Assembly: GCA_001899315.1 (NCBI GenBank)
Contig: MOYA01000004.1
Location: 253,871-317,870, forward strand
DNA length: 64,000 nucleotides
Source of the DNA: Candidatus Obscuribacter phosphatis
GTDB lineage: Bacteria > Cyanobacteriota > Vampirovibrionia > Obscuribacterales > Obscuribacteraceae
Reading direction: 5' to 3'
Shown here: positions 33,964-43,195 of the stretch, piece by piece
Layout: each line of letters begins with the position of its first letter
Numbering within the stretch: position 1 is the first letter of the stretch
The notes under the pieces: model-generated
What the model saw: the letters and a program-made list of their open reading frames with translations, nothing else
Database searches by the model: none
Told to the model about the DNA's origin: nothing
Position numbers and translations under genes: made by a program

Positions 33964-36135
33964 TTAGCGCTCGACCAGGAAGTCGGAGTTCTCCTCGGCC
34001 TCGCGCAGCAGCTGGTCGGCCGACCAGTCGGAGAAGCCGTACTTCTCGACCAGACGGGCCTTGGCGGCGTTGATCTTCGCCAGGTCCTCGTTCGAGCGGG
34101 CGCTCGTGGACGAGAACAGGCGGGCACCGGTGCGGACCTTCTTCAGCACGAACCGCTCGATGCACTTCTGCACGGCGGTGTGGCAGGTGTAGGGCACGCC
34201 CTTCACCTTGTTGCTGTCGCGGATCCACTGGTTGACGGCAGCCACGATCTCGGCGCGGAACTTCGGAGCCTCGGCCGAGGTCACGCCCCAGTCCGGATCC
34301 GACTCGATCTCGCGCATGAACTGCTCGTCACCGCCGGGCTGCGACTTGGAGTAGCCCGTGGCGCTCTTGACGCTCTGGTTGGTGGACCAGGCGACCACGT
34401 TGTCCAGGTACTTGTCCCAGGTGCGCTGGGCTTCGTCCTGGAAGCCTTCGACCATCGAGGCCAGCACGTACTGCGACAGGGTACGCTTGCGCACCTCGTC
34501 CAGCTCGTTGCGCAGCACGCCCAGGAGGAACTCCAGGCGCTTCTCGTCGGTCTGGGTGCCCTTGTACCACTCACGCAGAGCGTCGCGGACCAGGGCGGAG
34601 GTGACGGTGTCGCCGCGGCCCATGACGTTCGCCGCCACGAGCTGCATCACCTTGTTGGTCTCACGGGGAGACTGACCAGCCAGGCCTTCACGCACGCCGG
34701 CGCGTTCGCGCAGGTCCTGCACCGAGACCTTGGTGCCCATGCCGCGCGCACGCTGCTCGCGACCGTCGTAGGCGTCGGCCTTGACGTTGAGCGGGACGCT
34801 CTGGTCGGGCAGGATGCGGGTCAGCACTTCCAGACGCGCCAGGTAGTCGAACACGTCGGGGTCGACGTGCACGCGACCGGCGAAGTCCGAGCCGCCCCAG
34901 AACTTCTCGATGACGCGGCGAGCCTGCGACATCTCGAGGGGGTACTTGAACCAGACGCGCAGGAAGCGGTCGCCGTACGGCTCGTTCTCGCGCACCTTCA
35001 TGAACTTGTCGTACTCACCCTCGTTGGAGTGGAGGATGATCAGACCGTCGAAGAAGACCGAACCCGAGAGCGGGCTCGGCAGCTTGACGCGGCGGCCCTG
35101 CAGGGCTTCCAGCAGGACGCGCTGGGCTTCCGGCGGGTTCTTCAGACCCTCGGTGAGGATCACGAGACCGCGGTTGCCCTTGTTGAAGGCGCCGTTCAGG
35201 TTGATCGAGCGCGGGTCGCCCTCGGTGAACTGGCCCAGCTGACCGATGTTCTCGGTGCCGATCCACTCGCCGATGTCGAAGTTGAGCGGCTGCACTTCGG
35301 CCACGTCGACGATACCGTTCGAGCCGGAGTAGTCGTCGGTGAAGCGCATGTACTCGATCGGGTAATCGGCGATCTTGATCGCCTTGCCCTTGAAGCCGTA
35401 CTGGCCGAGCACCGCCGCCTGCACCATCGGCTCGGGGTTACCGACCGCGGAGCGGGTGGAGCGGGGCAGGCCGAGGCCGGCGACGATGGCGGTGACCAGG
35501 CTGTCGGACTCGAGACGAGCCAGACCCTCGATCGACGCGCTGACACCGGCACCGTTCACGACTGCCTTGAGGCTGGCGTTGTCGAAGTCGAGCAGGCTGT
35601 CCAGACCGCAGTCGGTCAGGATCTGCGCCTTGAGCTCGATGACGCGGTCGGTGAAGGCCTCGTCGAGGAGACCCTCGGCGTCGGCCTGCTGCTCGGCGGC
35701 GAACTGAACCATGTAGAACAGGCTCAGCGGGTTGTCGTGGATGCGGCTGTGCTTCAGGTACGGGATGGGAGCCGACTGACGGTACAGCTGCTTGATGCGG
35801 GTGACGAAGTCCGACTTGCCGGCGCCCGGAGGCCCGATGAGGACCAGGGCCTGCTTGTCGGTCTCACCGCCCATGGTGGCGGGGGTGAGGTAGGAGTTGA
35901 CGATGCTGTAGACCCACTGGTCGACGCCGTAGAAGTTCTTGAACGCGTTGTACGAGACCAGCGAGTCGTTGCCGTAGATGCGGCGGGTACGGGTCGTGGC
36001 GGCGACGTTCTCGCCGGCCTGTTCGACCAGGCGGAGCAGGCGGCTCTTCGAAGACTCGGTCTCCTGGACCAGTTTGCCCTTCGCAGCCAGCCAGGTCTTG
36101 AAAGAGAACTTGTTGGAGGTGGTGTTGGTTTCCAT
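33964..36135 (-). CDS. PrkA-type AAA+ ATPase/kinase, paralogue 1
   Basis: A 723-residue AAA protein of the PrkA family. Walker A GPPGAGKS is at 101-108; HDNPLSLFYMVQF matches the PrkA segment after it; the central part has FNKGNRGLVILTEGLKNPP and LLEALQGRRVKLP, the Walker B and sensor region, and IILHSNEGEYDKFM. The C-terminal third is helical, the position of the PrkA kinase-like domain. GAGGAAATC before the ATG at 36135 sets the start. It begins 22 bases after its paralogue, without a terminator, so the two are made together. It differs strongly from paralogue 2 and lacks its cysteine motifs. Confidence 0.88.
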   Translation of the reverse strand: METNTTSNKFSFKTWLAAKGKLVQETESSKSRLLRLVEQAGENVAATTRTRRIYGNDSLVSYNAFKNFYGVDQWVYSIVNSYLTPATMGGETDKQALVLIGPPGAGKSDFVTRIKQLYRQSAPIPYLKHSRIHDNPLSLFYMVQFAAEQQADAEGLLDEAFTDRVIELKAQILTDCGLDSLLDFDNASLKAVVNGAGVSASIEGLARLESDSLVTAIVAGLGLPRSTRSAVGNPEPMVQAAVLGQYGFKGKAIKIADYPIEYMRFTDDYSGSNGIVDVAEVQPLNFDIGEWIGTENIGQLGQFTEGDPRSINLNGAFNKGNRGLVILTEGLKNPPEAQRVLLEALQGRRVKLPSPLSGSVFFDGLIILHSNEGEYDKFMKVRENEPYGDRFLRVWFKYPLEMSQARRVIEKFWGGSDFAGRVHVDPDVFDYLARLEVLTRILPDQSVPLNVKADAYDGREQRARGMGTKVSVQDLRERAGVREGLAGQSPRETNKVMQLVAANVMGRGDTVTSALVRDALREWYKGTQTDEKRLEFLLGVLRNELDEVRKRTLSQYVLASMVEGFQDEAQRTWDKYLDNVVAWSTNQSVKSATGYSKSQPGGDEQFMREIESDPDWGVTSAEAPKFRAEIVAAVNQWIRDSNKVKGVPYTCHTAVQKCIERFVLKKVRTGARLFSSTSARSNEDLAKINAAKARLVEKYGFSDWSADQLLREAEENSDFLVER

Positions 36136-36157
36136 GATAGATTTCCTCACTTAGAGA

Positions 36158-38437
36158 TTAGCTCTGCTTCCAGAGCTGATAGTCGTTGAAGTACGTGAGC
36201 GCTACTTTCGCGCAGTGCTCGCAATAACCGAGTTCCTTGAAGCGCTGCAGGGCATCGCGACGGATGACCTTGTCTTCTTCGGAAAGCTCGATTTCACTCT
36301 TCAGAACACGCTCAAGCTTCGTGGCGGCATCGTCGTTGAGTTTCTTCGCGATGCCTTCAGCCAGCTTGGGCAGGGTACGCCAGGTGACTTCCCGTGCCTT
36401 GACCGCATCCTCGTCGCTCTCCTCGTCCTCCGCCGATTTGCTGGCGTTGATCGTGAGCTGAAGGATGTGACCTTCGACGGACTTGCGGAAGTCCTCCTTG
36501 TCACCGAGGCTCGTGAGCCCCATGTGCTTTTCCAGGTCGTCCAGGATGCCGTCGAAGTTGACCTTCACACGACGCTCGACGAGCTTGCCGCCCTGTTCCA
36601 CCATCTCGACGGTCTCCTTGAGACCCTTCGCCGAAGCGATGGCGTGGATGCGGTAGCGCTCGAAGAGAGCACTGGCGCGACGCTCGAAGTCAGGCGCGAT
36701 GACTTCGAGGAACTGCCGTTTCAGAACACGGCGGTATTCCTCCTCGATGAGGCCCGGCTTGTCGTCCATTCCCTTCGGCGGGCGAAGGTACTCGGTGCAA
36801 TTCTCCAGGACCTGCTTCTGGGAGTCGGTCAGACCGGGCTTCTTCTTCATCTGCGCGATCTTGGCGCGCAGGAAGCCCAGCATCTCGAGGGTGCTGATGC
36901 AGGGCGCGTTGTCCGGACCGGCATCCTTCATGACGAGGGAAACCGCTTCCGAGATGATGTTCAGCATTTCCGGCATGTTGAGGCCGGCCATACCTTCATC
37001 TTCTCCCGCTTCCGCCCAGAACTCACCGACCGACCAGTAGGCGATCGCCTTCTTGACCGGCTGGGTCGAGGTGCTGGAGCGGCCGCCGTAGTTGGCGGTG
37101 GTGCCGAACGGGTTCGACGACTGGGCGTTCTGGGCGCCCGCGTTGATGTTGCGCTTCTCGACAGCGAGCTGTTCGCCGTCGTACATACGCGCCCGCTTGA
37201 CGATGTCGACCTCGGCGTGATCCTTCTTCATGCGGCTGATGACCGCCAGAAGTGCCGTGATCTTCAGCGTCATGGGATCGAAGTGGGGCTGCTGCCGCAT
37301 CTCCGCGATGGCGGTGCGGTAAGCCTGCTCTTCCTCCGAAACGGACGTGATATAAGGAACATTGAAGATGGCGAGCCGGCGCAGGAACTTGTCCGGGTCA
37401 GCCTGTTCCTTCATGAAGCGGGCGTAGGAGCCGTCGTTGGTCTGCCCGATCATCACCGCATCGAGCGGCAGGAAACCCTTGCGGGCGCTGCGGTCGTTGC
37501 AGGAGTTATCGTCACCGCAACCGGCAGGGATCTGACGGTCGTTGGTGGCTTCGAGCAGGATGTCCAGCTCCTCGACGCTGGCAGCGACGCCGGCATCCTT
37601 GGTGGACGCGGCGGAGCCGAACAGCTCGGGCATGTCGACCACACCGCGGCTGCCCATCTCGAGGGACTGAGCCAGGGTGCAGTTGCGTCCCCAGGTGGCG
37701 ATGCCGAAGCTACGGCTGGAGAGCCGCATGGCAGTCACCTTCACCTCGGCGAGGTTGGGGCTTTCCTTGTCCTGCATGACCTTCTCCCAGCAATGCTGGC
37801 AGGGCTGACCGGAGATGGCCAGCAGGTCTTGCAGGGTGGGCTTGCGCGCAGGCTTGGCGTCGGGGTTGCCCTTGGCGGCCCGCACTGCTTGCTTGTACTC
37901 TGCGTCGCGATCCGCCGCCGTCATCTTCAGCTGACGCTCGATCTGAGCGATGCGTTCGACAGGCAGAAGATTGAGCAGATTGATCGGATTTTCGTGGACA
38001 GGACATCCGTCCACGGCGTAGACGACTTCACCTTCGAGGGCTTCCTTGAAGGCGTTGGCGAGAAAGCTCTTGCCGGAACCGGGTCCACCCTTGAGGAGGA
38101 TCGCCAGGCGCTGCTGGTAGCCGTTGGCGGCAGCGGCGCGCAGATGGTTGAGGAGTCGAGCGACGACGCGCTGCGAACCTCGCACATCCTTGAAGGCGTT
38201 CCAGGTCGGGATGCCCATTTTCTTGAGCATCTTCAGGTAGGGACGCAGTTCCTGCGGAGAGATGTCGATATCGACCTCGCCCTTGGATTCGATGGCTCGA
38301 ACCAGGGTCGCGGCGGCGGAGTCGGCCACCTCCGGGGTTTCCGTCAGTCTGACGAGAAAGTCCCGGTAGGAGATGGTCTCCACCACGTTTGACCGCAGGC
38401 CGAGCAACTCATGAAGCTCTTGGCCAGTAGATGACAT
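36158..38437 (-). CDS. PrkA-type AAA+ ATPase/kinase, paralogue 2
   Basis: A 759-residue PrkA relative. Walker A GGPGSGKS is at 117-124, followed by the family signature CPVHENPINLL near 145 and by C213-x-x-C216 (PCQHCWEKV), as in YeaG/PrkA. Middle elements include SRGVVDMPELFG, LPLDAVMIGQTNDGSYARFM and RRLAIFNVPYITSV. The helical C-terminal part ends with a second CEHC motif. AGGAGG ahead of the ATG at 38437 excludes an upstream extension. E. coli YeaG has 644 residues, so this form is longer, with an Asn/Ser-rich insert near 440-470. It is first in its operon, preceded by an 880-base leader region. Confidence 0.9.
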   Translation of the reverse strand: MSSTGQELHELLGLRSNVVETISYRDFLVRLTETPEVADSAAATLVRAIESKGEVDIDISPQELRPYLKMLKKMGIPTWNAFKDVRGSQRVVARLLNHLRAAAANGYQQRLAILLKGGPGSGKSFLANAFKEALEGEVVYAVDGCPVHENPINLLNLLPVERIAQIERQLKMTAADRDAEYKQAVRAAKGNPDAKPARKPTLQDLLAISGQPCQHCWEKVMQDKESPNLAEVKVTAMRLSSRSFGIATWGRNCTLAQSLEMGSRGVVDMPELFGSAASTKDAGVAASVEELDILLEATNDRQIPAGCGDDNSCNDRSARKGFLPLDAVMIGQTNDGSYARFMKEQADPDKFLRRLAIFNVPYITSVSEEEQAYRTAIAEMRQQPHFDPMTLKITALLAVISRMKKDHAEVDIVKRARMYDGEQLAVEKRNINAGAQNAQSSNPFGTTANYGGRSSTSTQPVKKAIAYWSVGEFWAEAGEDEGMAGLNMPEMLNIISEAVSLVMKDAGPDNAPCISTLEMLGFLRAKIAQMKKKPGLTDSQKQVLENCTEYLRPPKGMDDKPGLIEEEYRRVLKRQFLEVIAPDFERRASALFERYRIHAIASAKGLKETVEMVEQGGKLVERRVKVNFDGILDDLEKHMGLTSLGDKEDFRKSVEGHILQLTINASKSAEDEESDEDAVKAREVTWRTLPKLAEGIAKKLNDDAATKLERVLKSEIELSEEDKVIRRDALQRFKELGYCEHCAKVALTYFNDYQLWKQS

Positions 38438-39314
38438 AAGTGGTGCCTCCTTCTTGAGGAAGTTGCTGCAATGGCTCCCGCGGGGCGCCATCGCAAGTTA
38501 CAGAATCAGGCGGAAAATCACTCGCGCAGAATCAGCCAACTGTCAGGGACAGCCAGCTTGTTTAGCACGGGCTCATCTTCGCCGCCGACACAAAAACTGC
38601 CGTCACCCATGTCGAGTGATTGGCGGAGTTTGCGCAGCAGAACAGCAAAGGTTGGTACAGCTCTCACCAGCAGAACCAATGGCAGCTCGGTCAATCAATC
38701 AACACTCACCAACCTTGGCAGGTCGATGTTCACTGGGTGTGTTGACCGGACCTACAATAGGTGGGAGTTGAAGTTGTCTTTATGGCTGCCAGGGTTTGGG
38801 GTTTGGTGGTTTGTTTGGGGGTCCTGCGGTTTGAGGTGGAATACCAGTGAATATGTCCAACGTATCAGAAGTACTAATTACCTCAAAATATTTGTTGGGT
38901 CTCATTTAGCGGTCTTTTCAACATCCTAAAGAAAAGGCTAACCGCTCTTGATAACACCCCTCGTTTGACGAACTTTAAAGGGCTGAAATGCCTCAGCCTG
39001 TTTGATTGATATGGGGTTTGCAAGGGGGTGTTAGGGTTTGCCTTTTCTGGCTTATTTTTGGGGTATGGTGACCGACGGGAAACAACGGTGAAAACGCGCT
39101 AATAGTGTGGGTTTTGAGGATTGTGTTTACTTAATCCGTCTATGAGGTTCTTAGCGCGGTTGCGCGAGGTCTAGGGCGAGCTTCCTAGAGTGCTGTCAGG
39201 CATCAATATTGCTGACTATTACAGAAAGAACGGCACCTCTGGCCTGCTTGGCCGAGCCCGATCTTCTCCCTCTTTCTGAGTGAAGAAAATATTGCTGTTC
39301 TATATATAAGGCGC
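38438..39314. other. Intergenic leader region upstream of the PrkA pair
   Basis: About 880 bases without a credible gene. On the minus strand, 38791-38840 is a G-poor C/A-rich tract (CCAAACAAACCACCAAACCCC and similar). The right half separates it from the prfB 3' end. A small hairpin (GGCTGA/TCAGCC) lies near 38983-39000. Open frames of up to 152 codons here are low-complexity and lack ribosome-binding sites. Confidence 0.5.
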
Positions 39315-40425
39315 CTAGTTCGACTGCGCTCGCATTCTCAAATAAGCTTCGATGAATTCATCCAGGTCGCCGTCAAGTACAGATTCGACTCTAGGTGTTT
39401 CGACTTTGGTGCGGTTGTCCTTGACCAGGCGGTCGTCAAGTACATACGAACGGATGGCATTGCCGAAGGTGATTTGGACATTCTCGCCTTTTAGTTTTGA
39501 TAGTTCTTCTTCTCTTTCTTGTTGTCTTAGGGCAAGCAGTTTTGACCTAAGCAGTTCCATTGCCAGAGCTCGGTTTTGCAGTTGGCTTCTTTCCTGCTGG
39601 CATTTGACGGCTATGCCTGTTGGCTTGTGCACAATGCGCACAGCCGATTCCACTTTGTTGACGTTCTGACCGCCGGCACCGCCGGATCTCATAGTGTCTA
39701 CTTCGATATCGTCATCCTTTATATCAATAAGGTTGCCTATATCGTTCATGATCGGTGAGACGTCAACTGCGGCAAAGCTTGTCTGTCTTGAATCATTGCC
39801 GGCTTTGAAGGGAGACTTGCGCACTAGTCGATGCACACCCTTCTCGCAGCTCAGATAACCGTAAGCAAAGGGTCCGTCGACACGGAAAGTGACGCCCTTT
39901 AGTCCGGCTTCTTCGCCCGGTGATTGGTCTAACATCTCAATCTTGTATTCTCGCCTGTCGCACCAGCGTGTGTACATGCGCAAAAGCATTTCGGTCCAGT
40001 CTTGTGCATCGGTGCCGCCGGCACCGGCGCTGATGCTGACGATGGCGGAAGAATCGTCATATTCGCCGCTCAAAAGTCGGGTGATTTCAAATTTGGTCAG
40101 CTGGGCATCGAGACTATTGAGACTCTTTGCCAGCCCCTCTGCCTCGTTCTCGGCTCCCTCTTCGATACTCAGTTCCAGTAAGACCCTGATATCGGAGGCT
40201 TGCTCTCGCCAATTCTTCAATTGATCTAGGGTGTTTTTGAGGCGGCTCATCTGCTGAGTCACCTTTTGGCTTTCCTTTTGATTGTTCCAAAATTCTGGGT
40301 TGAGGGTTCTTTCAGTTAAATCATGTAATTCGGCTTCTATGCTATCTGTGTCAAAGATAGTCGCCGACTTTCGCCAAGCGCTCCTCAATTAGTTCTAGTT
40401 CTCTTCTTAATTCGCTCAGGGTCAT
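39315..40425 (-). CDS. prfB: Peptide chain release factor 2, with programmed +1 frameshift
   Basis: Release factor 2, reading UGA and UAA. The long frame (from 40352) contains SPF (codon recognition) in VRKSPFKAG and GGQ in [12 protein letters not shown], which triggers peptide release. The true start is the ATG at 40425: 24 codons ([17 protein letters not shown]...) run to TATCTTTGAC, where the TGA at 40353-40351 is in frame. Skipping the T at 40353 joins the frames at GAC, giving about 369 residues, close to the 365 of E. coli. TATCTTTGAC matches the E. coli slip site, but the AGGGGG stimulator is replaced by a weaker GGCGAC. Synthesis is therefore autoregulated by RF2 level. Confidence 0.95.
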
Positions 40426-40559
40426 GATTTTGCCGATTTTGATTTATGGGTAGAGTAGAATGGAATTTAGTTGTGAGTGTTTGCAGCTCTTAATGCTAGC
40501 TGCTTGGAGACCCCTGGCGAGCCCTTTATTCTCTTTTTTTACTGGTTTGTTTTGAGTGC

Positions 40560-41765
40560 ATGACCATATCTTTTTGGCTCAATGAAAAGTCGCAGGAAAA
40601 AAGCCTGCGCAAATGCGATCTTGCTGTAATCGGTGCCGGTCTCACCGGTGCCAGCACAGCTTATTTTGCCAGGCGTCTCAAGCCCGACCTGGACATCATC
40701 GTGGTGGACGGCGGCAGGGTGGCTGGAGGGGCTTCGGGGCGCAATGCCGGCTTTGTTCTAAGGGGCATCAGTCGCTATTACGATAACTGCATAAAGCAAT
40801 ATGGAAGAGCTAAGGCTCGCCAAATCTATCAGTTTGGCGAAGAAAACCAGGCTTTGGTGAAAGAGTTTATGGCCGGCCATGGTGTATCGCTCGATTATGT
40901 CGGAAGCGGCTCTTACATACTGGCTTCTTCGATTGAAGAATTGGAAGAGCTATTAGCTTCAGCTGAACTGATGAAGGAAGACGGCTTTGCCCTTAAGTTT
41001 CATAGGCAAGACCCTTTAGACAGAGGCTTTTATGGGGCTATAGAGAACACTGACGATTTTGGCATCGATCCGGTCAAGCTTGTGAAAGCCTTGCTGGCTG
41101 CATCTGAAGCGCAAGTGTTTGAACAAGAAACGGTTCTGCATCTGGAATGCGATGGGCGAGTCAACCTTTACACTTCCTCTGGTGCAATAGAAGCGGAGGC
41201 GGTTGTCTTAGCAAATAACGCCTTCATGCCGCTTCTCCTCAAAGAATTGCTCCCTCACATAAAGCCTGTGCGTGGTCAAATGCTGGCTACGGCGCCGTTA
41301 AGAAAGCGACTTCTGGACAGGGTCTGTTATGCCAATTATGGTTTTGAATATTTCAGACAATTGCAAGATCTGAGGCTGCTCGTCGGTGGCTCGCGGCAGC
41401 ATTTTGCAAAAGAAGAAGAAGGCTGGGGCGAAATGATCACCGCGCCCTTGCAGGAAGTGCTGGAGCATTACATAAAAGAGTATTTTCCTGAAGCTGCCGG
41501 AGTGCCGATTGAGTATCGATGGTCAGGGACTATGGCTTTCACCAATGATGGCTTGCCTCTGCTCGGTCGTTGGCTGGGTGAAGATGCAGAAGGGGTTTAT
41601 TTGGCTGGAGCGTGTAATGGACATGGCTTAGGTTTGGCCATGACCCTGGGGCGTTTGGTCACCGAAATAATTTATAAGGGCTCTGGATGCGACATTTTCG
41701 ATTGCAACCGTTTGCGGTCCTCGGGTGTAAAGATGGAAAGAGGGCAGTTGATCAGTGGTCCTTGA
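40560..41765 (+). CDS. FAD-dependent oxidoreductase, DAO family
   Basis: A 401-residue flavoenzyme of the D-amino-acid oxidase/glycine oxidase superfamily. The Rossmann motif is DLAVIGAGLTGASTAYFARR (near 20-40), an acidic strand end VVDGGRVAGGASGRNAGF follows, and the C-terminal FAD-contact region is GACNGHGLGLAMTLGRL. The GGASGRNAGF segment is typical of the YurR/PuuB-type enzymes that oxidise amines or N-methyl amino acids. The substrate is unknown. It stands alone and is divergent from prfB. Confidence 0.88.
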   Translation: MTISFWLNEKSQEKSLRKCDLAVIGAGLTGASTAYFARRLKPDLDIIVVDGGRVAGGASGRNAGFVLRGISRYYDNCIKQYGRAKARQIYQFGEENQALVKEFMAGHGVSLDYVGSGSYILASSIEELEELLASAELMKEDGFALKFHRQDPLDRGFYGAIENTDDFGIDPVKLVKALLAASEAQVFEQETVLHLECDGRVNLYTSSGAIEAEAVVLANNAFMPLLLKELLPHIKPVRGQMLATAPLRKRLLDRVCYANYGFEYFRQLQDLRLLVGGSRQHFAKEEEGWGEMITAPLQEVLEHYIKEYFPEAAGVPIEYRWSGTMAFTNDGLPLLGRWLGEDAEGVYLAGACNGHGLGLAMTLGRLVTEIIYKGSGCDIFDCNRLRSSGVKMERGQLISGP

Positions 41766-41890
41766 CCATTGTCGCGGTCAAGCTGGTTCGCGATTTTCTT
41801 TTGGCTCTAGCTGAGCGCAGTGAGCGTCTACACTAGAAAACTAGCTCTTCTAGACAGCTGTTATAGTCTAGGGCTAACTCGTCTTGGTTT

Positions 41891-41933
41891 AGCTCAGACT
41901 TGTTTTAGCTCAGACTTGTTCTAGCTCAGAATC
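41891..41933. repeat. Three 16-bp direct repeats
   Basis: AGCTCAGACTTGTT units begin at 41891, 41907 and 41923 (the last partial). They lie just beyond the 3' end of the IPT/TIG gene. Confidence 0.7.
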
Positions 41934-41936
41934 AGC

Positions 41937-43022
41937 TTAGTCTTGGAAAGTAACAGTGCCGGGACCTATCGATTCGCCTTTGGGAATGGTGCGCATGCTC
42001 AGATCTTGCTTGAGTGTATTTTTGGCTTCCACACCCATGGCTTTCAGCTTGATCACTACACCGTCTTGAGGGAAGTCTAGGTTCGGTACCATCACTTCCA
42101 GGCTGGTGTCTGTCACTCTCGACACAGTGGCTTGTTGTCCATTGAAAGTAACGATGTTGTCGTTGGCATTTTTAGCAAAGCCTTTGCCGTAAATTGTTAT
42201 TGGGCTATTGGCTGGACAGGCGACCATATTGGTGCCTGACAGTTCCGGCACTACCTTCACTTTGATAAAGAGTTGATCGCTCTTTACCCCGGCGATGGTG
42301 AGGTCTACAGCTTGCTTGCCTCCTTCAACACCGGCCGGCATGGTGAAGTTGATCTGTTTGTCGGTGACACTGTCTATAGTGGCAGTTTTCTTACCTACGG
42401 CAATCTGATAGGCGCTGGCGGTCTTAGGTAGGTTCTTACCGGATATGGTCACTTTCTCGCCCGGTGCGGCCAGATCTGGTTTGATCTCTGAAACTTTGAT
42501 CTTAGGTGTTGTCACCACCCAGGTAAGTGTTGATCCTGAAGAACCGTAGGTTTGCACTTCCATCTGGGTGTCGCCGCCGGCAAGAATATCGCTCATATTG
42601 AGCGATATAGAGTCTTTGCCTTTGAAATCGGCTTCCGAAATAATTCTTCTGCCATTAATAAAGATGCGGATGCCCTTTAGTTTTAGCTTGCCATCTGCGC
42701 CATTGCTCAAGGTCATGGTCAGAGGTAGCACGTCTTGTCCTTGCTTGAGGCTGACCGTGCTCATGCTCGATTTCCAGTTATTGCCCACATGGGTAATTGT
42801 GGTGGGGCCGGCTAGGGCAACCAGGTCGGCTGGTGCCTGGGTCTGCTGCACAGGGGCAGGTTGTGCCGGGGCTGGGGTCTTGCTTGTTTTGGTTTGGGCG
42901 GCAGCTGTCTGCGGAGCGGCTTTGGGCGCTGCTTGCTGCGCCTTTGCTTGACTTGCCAGCAAACCTAAAGCAGAGAGAGCGAGGCAGGTTGTAACGCCAT
43001 TTCTGATACTTTTGCGATTCAC
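41937..43022 (-). CDS. Secreted IPT/TIG-domain protein
   Basis: A 361-residue exported protein: signal peptide (hydrophobic 10-27, AKA before cleavage), Ala/Pro/Gln/Thr-rich linker to about 65, an Ig-like domain, then two IPT/TIG-type domains with the pattern I-x-P-x-x-x-x-x-G-x-x-V-x-I-x-G-x-x-(L/F) (EIKPDLAAPGEKVTISGKNL, and ACPANSPITIYGKGF). Such domains mediate protein or carbohydrate contacts on cell surfaces. A GTG start with CGGAG upstream is likely. The gene lies next to a class B island but has class A codon use. Confidence 0.78.
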   Translation of the reverse strand: MNRKSIRNGVTTCLALSALGLLASQAKAQQAAPKAAPQTAAAQTKTSKTPAPAQPAPVQQTQAPADLVALAGPTTITHVGNNWKSSMSTVSLKQGQDVLPLTMTLSNGADGKLKLKGIRIFINGRRIISEADFKGKDSISLNMSDILAGGDTQMEVQTYGSSGSTLTWVVTTPKIKVSEIKPDLAAPGEKVTISGKNLPKTASAYQIAVGKKTATIDSVTDKQINFTMPAGVEGGKQAVDLTIAGVKSDQLFIKVKVVPELSGTNMVACPANSPITIYGKGFAKNANDNIVTFNGQQATVSRVTDTSLEVMVPNLDFPQDGVVIKLKAMGVEAKNTLKQDLSMRTIPKGESIGPGTVTFQD

Positions 43023-43137
43023 TTTGGATGCTCCGTTAAAACTACCGCTGAATGCTTTCGATTATAGTCTCTTGGAAGCTGCCTGCGCTTCCAATAATAA
43101 ATACTAATGCATATAGCAAGAAAAAGGAAAAAGAAAC

Positions 43138-43167
43138 TGCCGGAAGTAGCGTGAGCTACTTCCGGCA
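43138..43167 (-). terminator. Perfect 13-bp terminator
   Basis: TGCCGGAAGTAGC pairs with GCTACTTCCGGCA around a 4-base loop, followed by GTTTCTTTTTCC on the minus strand. It ends the small class B gene. Confidence 0.88.
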
Positions 43168-43195
43168 GCGAACCGATATCGGTTTCTTTTTGGGG

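Noticed and set aside
30148..38392. Long plus-strand open frames (678, 398, 669 and 725 codons) opposite SpoVR, DUF444 and both PrkA genes
   Set aside because: Same GC3 shadow effect; their translations are rich in His/Asp/Glu/Arg/Leu without domain motifs, while the minus strand has Walker and MIDAS motifs.
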